Shown here: piece by piece, positions 7,968-17,600 of the stretch
Numbering within the stretch: position 1 is the first letter of the stretch
How the letters are laid out: each line of letters begins with the position of its first letter
Virus record (IMG/VR): IMGVR_UViG_3300013132_000072
Span: 1-50,259 of that record
Direction: 5' to 3' (one strand)
Source: a virus
DNA length: 50,259 nt
Notes under the pieces: generated by a model
Told to the model about the DNA's origin: nothing
Database searches by the model: none
Seen by the model: the letters and a program-made list of their open reading frames with translations, nothing else
Translations under genes and position numbers: made by a program

Positions 7968-8848
7968 GCATCTCAAGCCTTATCTTTCTGGAATCTGAAA
8001 ATCAGTTGATTGCAGGATTTCCAGAAACAGTAGAAATTCTTTCATCAAATCCTGCAGCTATTATATATTTTACGACTGACGGCAGCATCCCCGATCCGCT
8101 AGCCCAGGTGTATATAGAGGCAATTCGCCTCCCAACGGACAGCCAGCCATTTACTCTTAGCGCAGTCGCCTATGCAGACGTTGACGGGTACATGATTCCC
8201 GGCAGCATCCTGACCTACACCTGGTCACTTAATAATACGGCGTACTTTGAGCAAAGAAAGAGCCACAAGGCGGGTATCGCATACATATATCCAGGTGGCG
8301 CCGACATACCGTACTGGTATGACTTCGAAGGGAATACCGCCACCTATCTGGATATTGATCCCAGCGAAATACAATTCTTGTTCTCGGATCGAGATTCTCA
8401 AGGGTTCCCACAGTCCAGCGACTATCACAGCGAGGTCACCGGAGTCGTAAATACGGACACGTCGTATCTCAGCACGCTGGGAGCCGATAACTTCAACCCG
8501 GATGCGCACATAATCCTTATTGACACCAGACCGGAGTCCGCTCGCAAACCATCCGTTACCGTTATTAACGGTCCATATATGACCCTGAGAAATCCAGAAA
8601 AGTATTACCGAGGTATCGACTATCGCGCAGTTGACGGCTCAAATCATACGTCTGGTCAGCATATCCAGAGCTATTATAACCGTAAGACCGGGACGCATGT
8701 GGCTTATTACTTTGACACCGTGGACGCAAAGTGGATCAAGTCAATCAGCCATGTTCCGGTGGAGCCGGACAAGGTCAGGCCACTGCCTGTCTATCAGAAC
8801 CCACTAGTTTTCCAGTGGAATCTGTTTGGTAGATATAACACTTTCTAA
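7964..8848 (+). CDS. Probable virion protein with chitobiase C-terminal-type beta domain
   Basis: A 294-residue, beta-rich protein. Residues about 18-90 match a chitobiase/beta-hexosaminidase C-terminal (Ig-like) domain: IIYFTTDGSIPDP, then TLSAVAYADVDGYMIPGS. The remainder contains NGPYMTLRNPEKYYRGIDYR and SYYNRKTGTHVAYYFDT, and ends in FQWNLFGRYNTF. This looks like a structural or particle-decorating protein, but no specific function is recognised. It starts at ATG 7964, overlapping the previous stop. A 74-base gap follows, holding a small perfect hairpin (CCTGTC, TG, GACAGG at 8881-8894). A virion protein between SbcC and a recombination nuclease is unexpected. Confidence 0.6.
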   Translation: MSISSLIFLESENQLIAGFPETVEILSSNPAAIIYFTTDGSIPDPLAQVYIEAIRLPTDSQPFTLSAVAYADVDGYMIPGSILTYTWSLNNTAYFEQRKSHKAGIAYIYPGGADIPYWYDFEGNTATYLDIDPSEIQFLFSDRDSQGFPQSSDYHSEVTGVVNTDTSYLSTLGADNFNPDAHIILIDTRPESARKPSVTVINGPYMTLRNPEKYYRGIDYRAVDGSNHTSGQHIQSYYNRKTGTHVAYYFDTVDAKWIKSISHVPVEPDKVRPLPVYQNPLVFQWNLFGRYNTF

Positions 8849-8922
8849 GCCTGCCGTCTGCCGCAAATGCTGGGGACCCTCCTGTCTGGACAGGGACTCA
8901 TCCCAAAGATTGGCGGTTAATT

Positions 8923-10869
8923 TTGACACTAAAAGTATCAGTAAGCAGCCTGGATACCTACGAAAGCTGCCCAAGGAAATATAGGTTCCAGCAAATCGAC
9001 AAGCTCCCACGCAAGACCTGGGAGCATCTCGATGTAGGCAACTACGTCCACGAGGTACTGGAGCATTTTCACAAAGAGCTGAATGCAGATGCTAGCCAGC
9101 AGCCGGAGGCGCTTCTTAAGCAGATCGCCAAGAATACGTGGAACAAATTCTCTACAAAGATTAGCGCAGAAGGTATGGAGAAGAGCAAGGGCCTCCTCAA
9201 GTCATATCTTGCGCACGTTTCTTCCGAGGGCTGGCCAGATGTTCTTGCCACAGAAGATCGTTTTAGCATTCAGATTAACAATGACCTGCTAATCCGTGGC
9301 GTTGTAGACAGGATTGATCGCACTCCGAACGGATATCAAATCCTGGATTACAAGGGTTTGGCTCTCGATACCCCCATTCCAACGCCGAGCGGCTGGACAA
9401 CAATGGGCGACCTAAAGGTTGGCGACAAGGTGTTTGGCAGCGATGGTCAGGAGACGACCGTAGTTATCAAATCCGGGGTTCATAACCGGCCCTGCTACAA
9501 GATTACCATGAGCGATGGCTCTGACGTCGTATGCGACAACGTACACCTATGGCAGGTGTCTCTGGCAGGTTCAAAAATGACGGACAAGAGCGAGAAAACG
9601 CTCGACGCAGATCAGCTCTTCGAGCTTTTCAGCTCCCTTCAGAAGGACCGAAGGGGGTCAATTGTGATAAAAAATCCTAAGCCACTTCAGTATCCAGAAC
9701 AGGATCTACCTATTGATCCATGGGTACTGGGGGCCTGGCTTGGGGATGGGCATAGAAAAACTGGCAGCCTGACTGTCGGGGCCCAGGATTTTGACGACAT
9801 GACTTCCATTGTCAGGGAGAAGTGGGGAGACTTCTCCGTCTCCAAGGAAAAGAAGAGGAATCCTAATCACAATGACGTTTTCACAGTTACCTTGACAAAG
9901 CCCCGGCATGATCGATGTGGATTTGGTCATGATCAGAGTTTGCATAAAGCTAATCATGAATCCGCGGACACATGCCTGATATGCTCGAATCGAACAAGTC
10001 GCCAGAGGAACGGCACCCTTGATCCTGAAAGGGATCCGGCAAGAACCAATATTCCACTGAGAGGCCTTTTGAAGGCAAATAATTTGCTATACAACAAGCA
10101 CATCCCGGAGATATATCTTAGGTCATCTGTAGCCCAGAGACTAGAGCTCCTACGCGGACTGATGGATACAGATGGTCACTTTTCATATAAAAAAGGTAGA
10201 TGTGTATTCGTCTCATCAGACAAGGCACTTGCTCATAGTATCAGGCACCTGATAAAGACTTTTGGCATCTCTACACGGCTCTATGAGGCTGTAGATAAAC
10301 ATGGAAATAAGTCATGCCAGGTTGTGTTCTCTCCTGTCGGCATTAACCCATTTAGACTAAAGCGAAAGGCTGACCTGGTCGACGGACACGTATTCAAAGA
10401 GCCAAGGATGGCACTGGGAAGGCGCATTAAGGTTATGGAGAGAGTTGAAAGTGTTCCAACCCAGTGCATTCAAGTTGATGCGCCCGACTCCCTGTATGTT
10501 TGTGGCAATGGTCTAAACCTAACCCACAATACGGGAAAATCCTCCTACCTCGACAAGTTCCAGCTGCAGGTCTACGGGATGCACCTAAAGAACCTCTTTC
10601 CTGACATCCAGGAATACGATGGTGTCTACTTGGTACTGCCAGAGGGTCCTAAGAAGCTCAGCTACCGGATTACGCTGAGCGATGTCGAAGAGGCAAAAGA
10701 GGACATTATTAAGACTGCTGAGCAAATCGCTACGGACAAGACTTGGGAGCCTAAGCCAACATTCTTGTGCAAGTATTGCGATTATTATGACGCCTGCCCA
10801 GACGGCTGGGGCAAGGGCAAGAGCGGCGGGTCGGATTTGGTTAAAATCTCGGGCAGAAAGAAATTCTGA
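8923..10869 (+). CDS. RecB/Cas4/AddB-type 4Fe-4S PD-(D/E)XK nuclease, interrupted by an intein
   Basis: A 648-residue precursor; removing the intein (residues 145-536) leaves a 256-residue nuclease. The N-terminal SSLDTYESCPRKYRFQQI is the conserved QxxxC-type start of RecB-family nucleases and carries the first iron-sulfur Cys. LLIRGVVDRIDR supplies Asp129, and LDYK joined to TGKSSYLDKFQLQ gives the D-x-K (Asp142, Lys144) and QxxxY motifs. The C-terminus FLCKYCDYYDAC provides the other three cluster cysteines. This layout is that of Cas4, AddB and phage PD-(D/E)XK exonucleases acting on DNA ends. No cas genes or helicase are adjacent, so a recombination or host-DNA degradation role alongside SbcCD and RecA is more likely than CRISPR adaptation. 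Confidence 0.9.
   Translation: MTLKVSVSSLDTYESCPRKYRFQQIDKLPRKTWEHLDVGNYVHEVLEHFHKELNADASQQPEALLKQIAKNTWNKFSTKISAEGMEKSKGLLKSYLAHVSSEGWPDVLATEDRFSIQINNDLLIRGVVDRIDRTPNGYQILDYKGLALDTPIPTPSGWTTMGDLKVGDKVFGSDGQETTVVIKSGVHNRPCYKITMSDGSDVVCDNVHLWQVSLAGSKMTDKSEKTLDADQLFELFSSLQKDRRGSIVIKNPKPLQYPEQDLPIDPWVLGAWLGDGHRKTGSLTVGAQDFDDMTSIVREKWGDFSVSKEKKRNPNHNDVFTVTLTKPRHDRCGFGHDQSLHKANHESADTCLICSNRTSRQRNGTLDPERDPARTNIPLRGLLKANNLLYNKHIPEIYLRSSVAQRLELLRGLMDTDGHFSYKKGRCVFVSSDKALAHSIRHLIKTFGISTRLYEAVDKHGNKSCQVVFSPVGINPFRLKRKADLVDGHVFKEPRMALGRRIKVMERVESVPTQCIQVDAPDSLYVCGNGLNLTHNTGKSSYLDKFQLQVYGMHLKNLFPDIQEYDGVYLVLPEGPKKLSYRITLSDVEEAKEDIIKTAEQIATDKTWEPKPTFLCKYCDYYDACPDGWGKGKSGGSDLVKISGRKKF
9355..10530 (+). mobile_element. 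Class 3-type intein with LAGLIDADG homing endonuclease
   Basis: A 392-residue intein within the nuclease gene, between Lys144 and Thr537, splitting the active-site motif DYK|TG. The N-terminal splicing block reads GLALDTPIPTPSGWTTMGDL with Gly rather than Cys/Ser as residue 1. The block B region CDNVHLW has His208 and Trp210, the block F region TQCIQVDAPDSLYVCG has Cys515, and the end is LTHN followed by Thr. Trp, block-F Cys and the Thr before His-Asn are the WCT set that defines class 3 inteins, which do not need a residue-1 nucleophile. LGAWLGDG and LLRGLMDTDGHF are the two LAGLIDADG motifs. A Cys/His-rich insertion (CGFGH to CLIC) lies between them. Confidence 0.88.
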
Positions 10870-10876
10870 GGCAAGC

Positions 10877-11656
10877 ATGAACATCGACGGAACATATAAG
10901 GTTGGCAATAACAAGTATTTATACCTAAATAGCAAAACGGGAGAGGGGTTTGAGAAGCTAATTAGCCTAATGCGTGGCTTTCTGAATCACCAGCTAAATA
11001 CCATGGAGTTCCCCAGTTTTGGCCGTGATGATCTCGAGCAGGAGATGCTGACTCTTGCGATGGAGGCGCTGCCGAGGTACGACGAGACAAAGCCTGCGAA
11101 TCTACTGACGTTCCTCCAGAACCACATCAAAAACCGTCTGATCAATATGTGCAAGTTCTTCTCACAGAAGAGGCGATGTGCAACCTATATTTCTGCTGAT
11201 TCACAGAAAGTGCGCTGCAATTCCTGCAGGACTTTCTTCCGTGCAAAGCAGAGCCTTGAGGTGCTTACCTGCCCAAAATGTGGTGAATCCGCTGAGAAGC
11301 ACAGTGGTATGTGGAAGTTCTACAACCTTATTGCGATCCCCGGTCAGATTGCCGTAGATGATAGCGATGCCCAGCTAGAGCAGGAGATCGATCCAGACAA
11401 CGCTCAATTTACCGCAATAGGATGCGGCGGCGGGACGCTCACCACCGATCACGGGATTGATATTTTGAAGCTTCTAGGGCAGGAAGACGACGTAAATAGA
11501 TCAATAATCAATCTAGTTTATCAGGGATACAGCCGTCAGGAAATAGCACTAAAGCTTGGGTTGACATCGGCCGTAGTAAGCAAAAACCTAGCCGAAGTTT
11601 GTAATAGGCTTAAGAATAAGATAACCGAGGACAGTAATGAATTTTCAGCTTTTTAA
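10877..11656 (+). CDS. Sigma-70-like factor with internal zinc ribbon
   Basis: A 259-residue protein from ATG 10877 (GAGG at 10868-10871). Residues 45-95 resemble sigma region 2: FGRDDLEQEMLTLAMEALPRYDET, then ANLLTFLQNHIKNRLINMCKF. Residues 114-135 form a zinc ribbon (CNSC, then CPKC). Residues 210-250 form a region-4-type helix-turn-helix (LVYQGYSRQEIALKLGLTSA, then VVSKNLAEVCNRLKNKI). Region 3 is largely replaced by the ribbon and linker, and region 1 is absent. It probably redirects host RNA polymerase to phage promoters, possibly late genes. Its end overlaps the start of the giant 2511-residue gene by 20 bases. Confidence 0.75.
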   Translation: MNIDGTYKVGNNKYLYLNSKTGEGFEKLISLMRGFLNHQLNTMEFPSFGRDDLEQEMLTLAMEALPRYDETKPANLLTFLQNHIKNRLINMCKFFSQKRRCATYISADSQKVRCNSCRTFFRAKQSLEVLTCPKCGESAEKHSGMWKFYNLIAIPGQIAVDDSDAQLEQEIDPDNAQFTAIGCGGGTLTTDHGIDILKLLGQEDDVNRSIINLVYQGYSRQEIALKLGLTSAVVSKNLAEVCNRLKNKITEDSNEFSAF

Positions 11657-14600
11657 GACTGCCGCCTTCGATAACGCCGTCACTCTACCCAGGGTCGGGT
11701 TTCTCTCTGGAGTACTGCGAAGCTTGGTTGCCCCGCTATACGCTTTTCATGATGAAAAACACCCTGAGCTAGAGTTTTTGGCGCTAAGTCTTGCTGATCA
11801 TTTTGCCGGCGCGGACCCGGAGACAAGGCTATTCCTGTCTCTGCGCTCACGAGACCCTTATGAGCTCGTCAATAAAAAGCTGCTCTCATTTAAGATGTCG
11901 CAGCTCCGAGCCTTTGCCGACGGCATAGAGAATCCCAGCGTTGAGCTCAGCGATGACAATATTCGCAAGCTAGTTGACCTCGTTATGCACGAGGCAGTAT
12001 TCCTCGCATGGGAAGAATTCTTGCGCTCCAACCCTCGCGCGGCCCTGCTCGCTGGAGCAGAGGGCCTTGCTCCATCGGAGCTGGTCAAGACTGCAGCGAA
12101 GAAGAAGAAGAACGCCCCCGCGATTGCTGAAGCAGAAGGTGGAGCCGAAGCTGAAGGTGGAGCTGAAGGCGGCGCGGTACAGCGTGGGCGCCTTCAGCGT
12201 CGCACGGGAGGTGAAGTCTACTCGCTAAGGGCCCCTACCATTAGCCAGGGCAGAGATGAAGTTGCTGTTTTGGCATACGAGGCCCTTCACAATGCTCTGG
12301 TAATGTCCTCGTTGCTTGAGGGCACCCTCCAGCATAGCGCCGGAACCACCAGGGCATTTAGGGAGCGATCACTTTCTATTTTAATACATCACGCTGATCA
12401 AGTCGACGAAATTGATAATTTCCGCGCAGCAGTCGCAGAGATATGTGCCTCTAATCAGCAGCGGCCTATTGTAAACGGCCTTCCACTTGTCAGTGATCCT
12501 CCGATGGGCGATATTCTCGGCTCTGATTTCTCCAGGTGGACCAGGTCCTCCGTCGTCGACGACGATAATGATGGCAAAGAACACCATCCTGCGGGATTTG
12601 TAACTGCCATGGCACTTGGCGTTGACGCAAATACACGAAGAAATGCGGCAGAAACAAGTCTGCAAATTCGTAGAACTATTATGGGGAAAGAAGCTGCCGG
12701 ACCATCAATTATCTTAGGTACTGGGCGAGCTGCAATTGGGGCTCATAAGCGCCTTGCATCGGCATTTTCCTCAGAACCTGACAAGCTTAAGTCTGCCATT
12801 CATGGGATTGTCGTTGCAGGCCTGAATGCCAAGATCAGAGCCATGAAAATAAATGGAGTGCCAACAGCCCCGTGGCTCGGTATTATCCCGGCGCTGACCT
12901 ACCCTGATATAAAGCAAAAGGCCGATGCTGCACTGGGCAGAATCCTTGGAAGCATCGATGGCAATTTCTCATCTCTGGAGGAGGCTGCGCAGATATGCAA
13001 TGCCGCGGTTGATAGCGAGGCTGCTAATGCGGATCTGCAAAAGGTAGCGCGCTCGCGGTGGGTCACCAAGCAAAATCATCCCACGGAAGAGCTGGGCAGC
13101 TCGTTCCTGCACTTTTTGGCGAGCACAATCTTGGGGCTACCGATCAAGCTTGCCTCACTATGGAAGGAAATGGTTATTACAGAGGCCCTTGCTCCGATTC
13201 CCAAGCTAGATATATCAAAGGAGGTTCAAGTAGGGGGTAAAACACTAACTGTAAAGCAGCTCGCAAGCCTGCTCGGTACTTCCACTGTTGCCGACAAGGC
13301 GGCACGGACCTCGGTTGCGGCACAGGATGCAATCATAAATCTATTTAGCCACTCTACGGTTTCAAGCTCCGACCTGTTTATCGCATCTTTTGATTATATC
13401 AAAGGCCTTGACAGCGCCCCACAAATTATCAGAGCTAGAGAGAAGGCAGTGACCAACATAAAGCGAGCCGTAGAGTCCGCTCGTGCTGCCATTACAAGGC
13501 AGCTGGCAGAGCTCAGGGCCAGCAAAGAGGCCGCAGAGCAGTCTGGCACAGCAGAGAGCCTCGACAGCATACGGCTGTATGGCGAGACCATGAGTGCCGA
13601 TGTGGCACAGGCGCTTCTGGAGTTGCCCCGAGAAGATCTTAGCGCCGCAGTCTTTGCAAGCCTGATAATGTCTTTCGACAGCACCTCGCTGCCACAAGCC
13701 GATCTACAGGCGACATGCAAAAAGATAATTGCTAGTAATGGTAAGCTATATGAAGGAGAAAATCTAAAGGACTTTGCAGAGCTATTTGCTAAAGCAATCC
13801 CTCCTAACTTTAATCGCCAGCGCCCCGCGCAGGTTGCGTCTGATTTCCTAGGGTCCTCCAAAAGGTACCAAGATGCACTCCTCTCGGAAGAAGTAACCGG
13901 AGAGGAGGGCGCAGATGCACTCGCAAACCTTGGCACAGGTCTAGATAGAATTCAGACAGGGACGGCAGATGCTTCTGCAACTTGGTTTATGCACAGGGCA
14001 TCTAGTATTGCCCTCGTAAAAAACCTGTTGTCTGAGCACATCGCAGTAACCCTTGACGACAATGAGAAGAAAATAAAGCAGGAGATCGAGGATCATGTCG
14101 CTGTCGATCCAGCCTCGGGCCTGAGCAAGAGTCTTAAGCAAGACATTGATAGCAAGATTGAGGATCTAGAGAGAACGGGTATCCTGGGTCAGCGTGGCTT
14201 TGAGATAGATGCACAGGCCGATGACCTAAAGGAATCAGAATCAAAAGCTGTCAATCCAGAGCAAGCCGTGGTCCTCCGCAATGTTAATCGGTTTTTGCGC
14301 AAGAACTCGAAGAGCTCAATCCTGGCAGAGCTACAGCGGCGTGGTTTTGACGAAACCTATTACGACGCATTACTTGTACTTGTTTCTCGAAAAATCGGAG
14401 TTCAGTTCGCCGAAATGCTGGAGAAGAATGCACTGTCGCGCTATTCCGCCAAGAAAGAGATGACCCAGTCCCTTGGGTCTGGCGGCGAGGTCAGTGTCTC
14501 GCGCACCGACCGTGATGGTGATCGTGACTACGGCGGTGGTGGCGGTCGCGATACCGGCGCCGAGGCCAGCGAGAGCGAGGGCCTAGCCCAAGAATCTGCC

Positions 14601-17600
14601 GAAGCCCAAAAGATTCTCGGCAGTGGCGAGATTAAGAGTTTTGTGTCGAAGTGGTATACCTACCCGGTGTATGACTCGAAGGGCAACATCGGCGCGCAGT
14701 CTCTGGCGGGCTTTTTAGCAAATGCAATGCACAAAGCAGACCTGGCCCAAAATGGAGATGCCAAGGCCAAGGAGTACATAGAGTATATAACTAAAGACCC
14801 AGCCGTGAAAACTGGAAATGTGCGGACTCACCCCCTTTCGATGATGATGAAGCATGCCGTTCGCAATGCAGTTGGTGCTGAGCTGTTTCTTGATCCTGCG
14901 CGGAAAAATCTTGCTACGATCATTTCCTATAACAAGGCAAGCGGAAGCGATATAGTTTCATATGCCAAAGTAGCCGCGGACATCGGGCTACTAGCAGATC
15001 CGATTCGTGCCGCAGAGAACCTAGCCGCTGGAGATCGGCGCGGAGACACTTATCGCCGTGCCTTTGAGAGAATGCTGATGAAAGCCGGCCATATGAAGGT
15101 AGACAATTATGAAATCTGGAAAGCCGGTATGCTAGAGGAGCTGCAGGTATTTAGAAAACAACAGATTGCTAAAATCGACTCACTTCTGGCGCGGGGCGTA
15201 ATAACTGCTAGCTCCAAGAACATGCTAACAACCATTCTCGATAGAAAATTCAATGGAAGTGCCGCATTTGATGCCACGTATTTGTCAACAGAAGAGGCGG
15301 ATGCGCTCCTGGTAATTGGCAAGGCTATTGGCGCACAACTGGTTCCAGCTGTTGATGACATCCTGCGCGAGACCATTGCTTCTCCAGAGTTTGAGGCAGC
15401 CGCGAGGAACGCAAAGGATGATGTCCAGGCTATTGCGAAGGACGTAAAAGACGACAAGAAAAAGAGCTATGGCAGATTCCTGCAGCAAAGGCTCGATGCA
15501 GCGGGATTTCCCGCGGCAGATGTTAGCCTTGGCGAAAAAATAAAAGCAATTATGGAAGTTCGCAGGATGCGGACCCCGCCCGCCGATCCTAAGGCTGTGA
15601 AGGTTTTTAATAGCAACCTGAAGAAATTTGAGAGCAGTCTGCCGACACTTCGTGCATCGCAGGACCGACTCATTTCATCGATTGTCAAGGCTGATGAGTT
15701 CCGCAGTGCGATTAGCCAATGGGCCAGTGAGCGCGGAGAAGAAATCAAGGCGCTTGTCGCAGCCGCTGATTTCGGCAACAAGGTTGCCGGAGCCCGCATG
15801 CTTGGCGCGGCCTTCAGAATAGCTATTAAGCAGGAGCTCGGAGAAGATGCAGAATCATCTTTTATGGATGCATCTGGCGGGTATTCTAATCTATTTGCCA
15901 GAGAAGACCTTGGTACAATCGTCAGCTTGCTAGTTGACTCTATAGAGCTTTATTTGAAGGACATTACTGACGCGTCACCGGAACGTGCGTCGCTTCTTAA
16001 GAAGAAGCTAGAGTCGACAGCTGTGACAGTGGGCACCGCATCTGTTGAGTCGGAAGGCCTGCTTCGGGTGCAGCAGCTTTCTCAGTTTGCCGATGGCACT
16101 CGCCTGATTGACGCTATTTCTGATGCGACAAAGAGTCTTCCGCAGCTGAAAATGTTTATGCAAACAGTAATAGCAGATAAAACCAGCCTTGCACTGCGCG
16201 GAGGAAGGGCGCTCCCTCAGACTCGACAGATGCTTGCCGAGGTCGCATCTCTGTTTGCTGAAAATAGCCCCGAGGTAGAGAGGATTGCCAAGGCCGCTCG
16301 TGGCAGCGAGAGCGACGAGGGGCGTGAGAAAAATCTGCGGCGCTACCGCCGTCTGGCGGCAGATGCGGCAGGCATACTGGAAGTAATATCCGAGCAGGTG
16401 GCGGTCGCCAGCGCTTCGGCAAATGAGATAGAAGAGGCCAAGAGCACGGCCTCTTTGATCACCGGCAGTGCCGCTCACAATGAGATGTTGCGGCTAGAAG
16501 ATGCTCTTCGCGCGGCTCGACTGCCACGGAGCCACGCCTTCTCTACGTACAAACGCACTTATGAGATGCATGCCGCCCATGTGGCAGATGTTGCACAGAA
16601 GTACGCCAAGGCGGTCGAGCAGAACTACGGCTCTATGTTCGAGGCCCAAGAGCGGCTCAAGGCCAGCGGCAAGACTGTTGAAACTGCGACTCCGGAAGAG
16701 TTGGAGAGGGTGTTTCGACAGATCGCATCGGGATCGGTAGTCGGCCCGCAGCTAGACGCCAAGGTGCGAGAGATTAATGCCTCTCCGCTTGAATTCTTGC
16801 TAAAGAATCCAGACCTTATCGGAGTGGTACAGAGGCGATTTAATCTGGCCCAGATTAAAGAAGCATTTCTAAGTGCCGGATTCGCACAACCGCTGTCTAG
16901 CATCCTAGCAGATTTTGCAGTGCAGGACGCAGGCGATCTTAGGGCCGTCCTCGCCAGCCGACCGGGATCCTATGCTAAGCTCAATAAATGGGTCGATGGT
17001 CAAAAAGGAACTCCCGAAGAGCGAAAGGCAGCGACAAAGAGCAAGGTGGCCAAGATAATGGACAATCACCTCTCTGAAGTGATCGCTGCAAATGCCAATA
17101 GCTTGGCAAGAAGAGCTCTTGATCTCCCCGAAGAAGAGGAAGAAGCGGACGATGTCGATCAAAGGCGCATTGCGGCCCAGGTCGAATTTGCGAAAACAAA
17201 AGGCGTCGAGATCTTCAAGAAGATCGCATATGCAGAAGCCAAGGTGCAACAAACTGCCGAGTTGGCCGCAGCCGCCGCCAAGGGACGCGATGTTGTTTCA
17301 GATGAGTTCCGCCGGGGCTTTGCAGAGGCACAGCAGCAGCGCGAGCTTGCACAAGAGATCAGTCCAGCAGACGACATTATCAACTTTTCAGAAATTGTTC
17401 TGGAAGAAGACGAGGTAGTCACCAGTGAAGAGACTGAGCAGAAACGGAAGGTAAGGACAGAAATCGTTAATTTCTGCACCTCTTTCATGCGCAGGGATAT
17501 GGGCAACAACATCGGCAAGGTCTTCGGCGACTTTATCAGTGCACTGCGGGCGCAGATCGATAATGAGTCGGTGCTTGACAAGCTCGAAGTCAGCGACCTG

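Noticed and set aside
9355-10530. Treating the intein as degenerate because residue 1 is Gly
   Set aside because: The Trp/Cys/Thr set of class 3 inteins is present and the Gly1 form is compatible with that mechanism.
8923-10869. Reading the Cas4-like nuclease as part of a CRISPR system
   Set aside because: No repeats, Cas1, Cas2 or effector genes are present; the same fold is common in phage recombination exonucleases.
10682-10876. Upstream extension of the sigma-like gene
   Set aside because: It overlaps the conserved C-terminus of the nuclease out of frame; ATG 10877 has a good Shine-Dalgarno.
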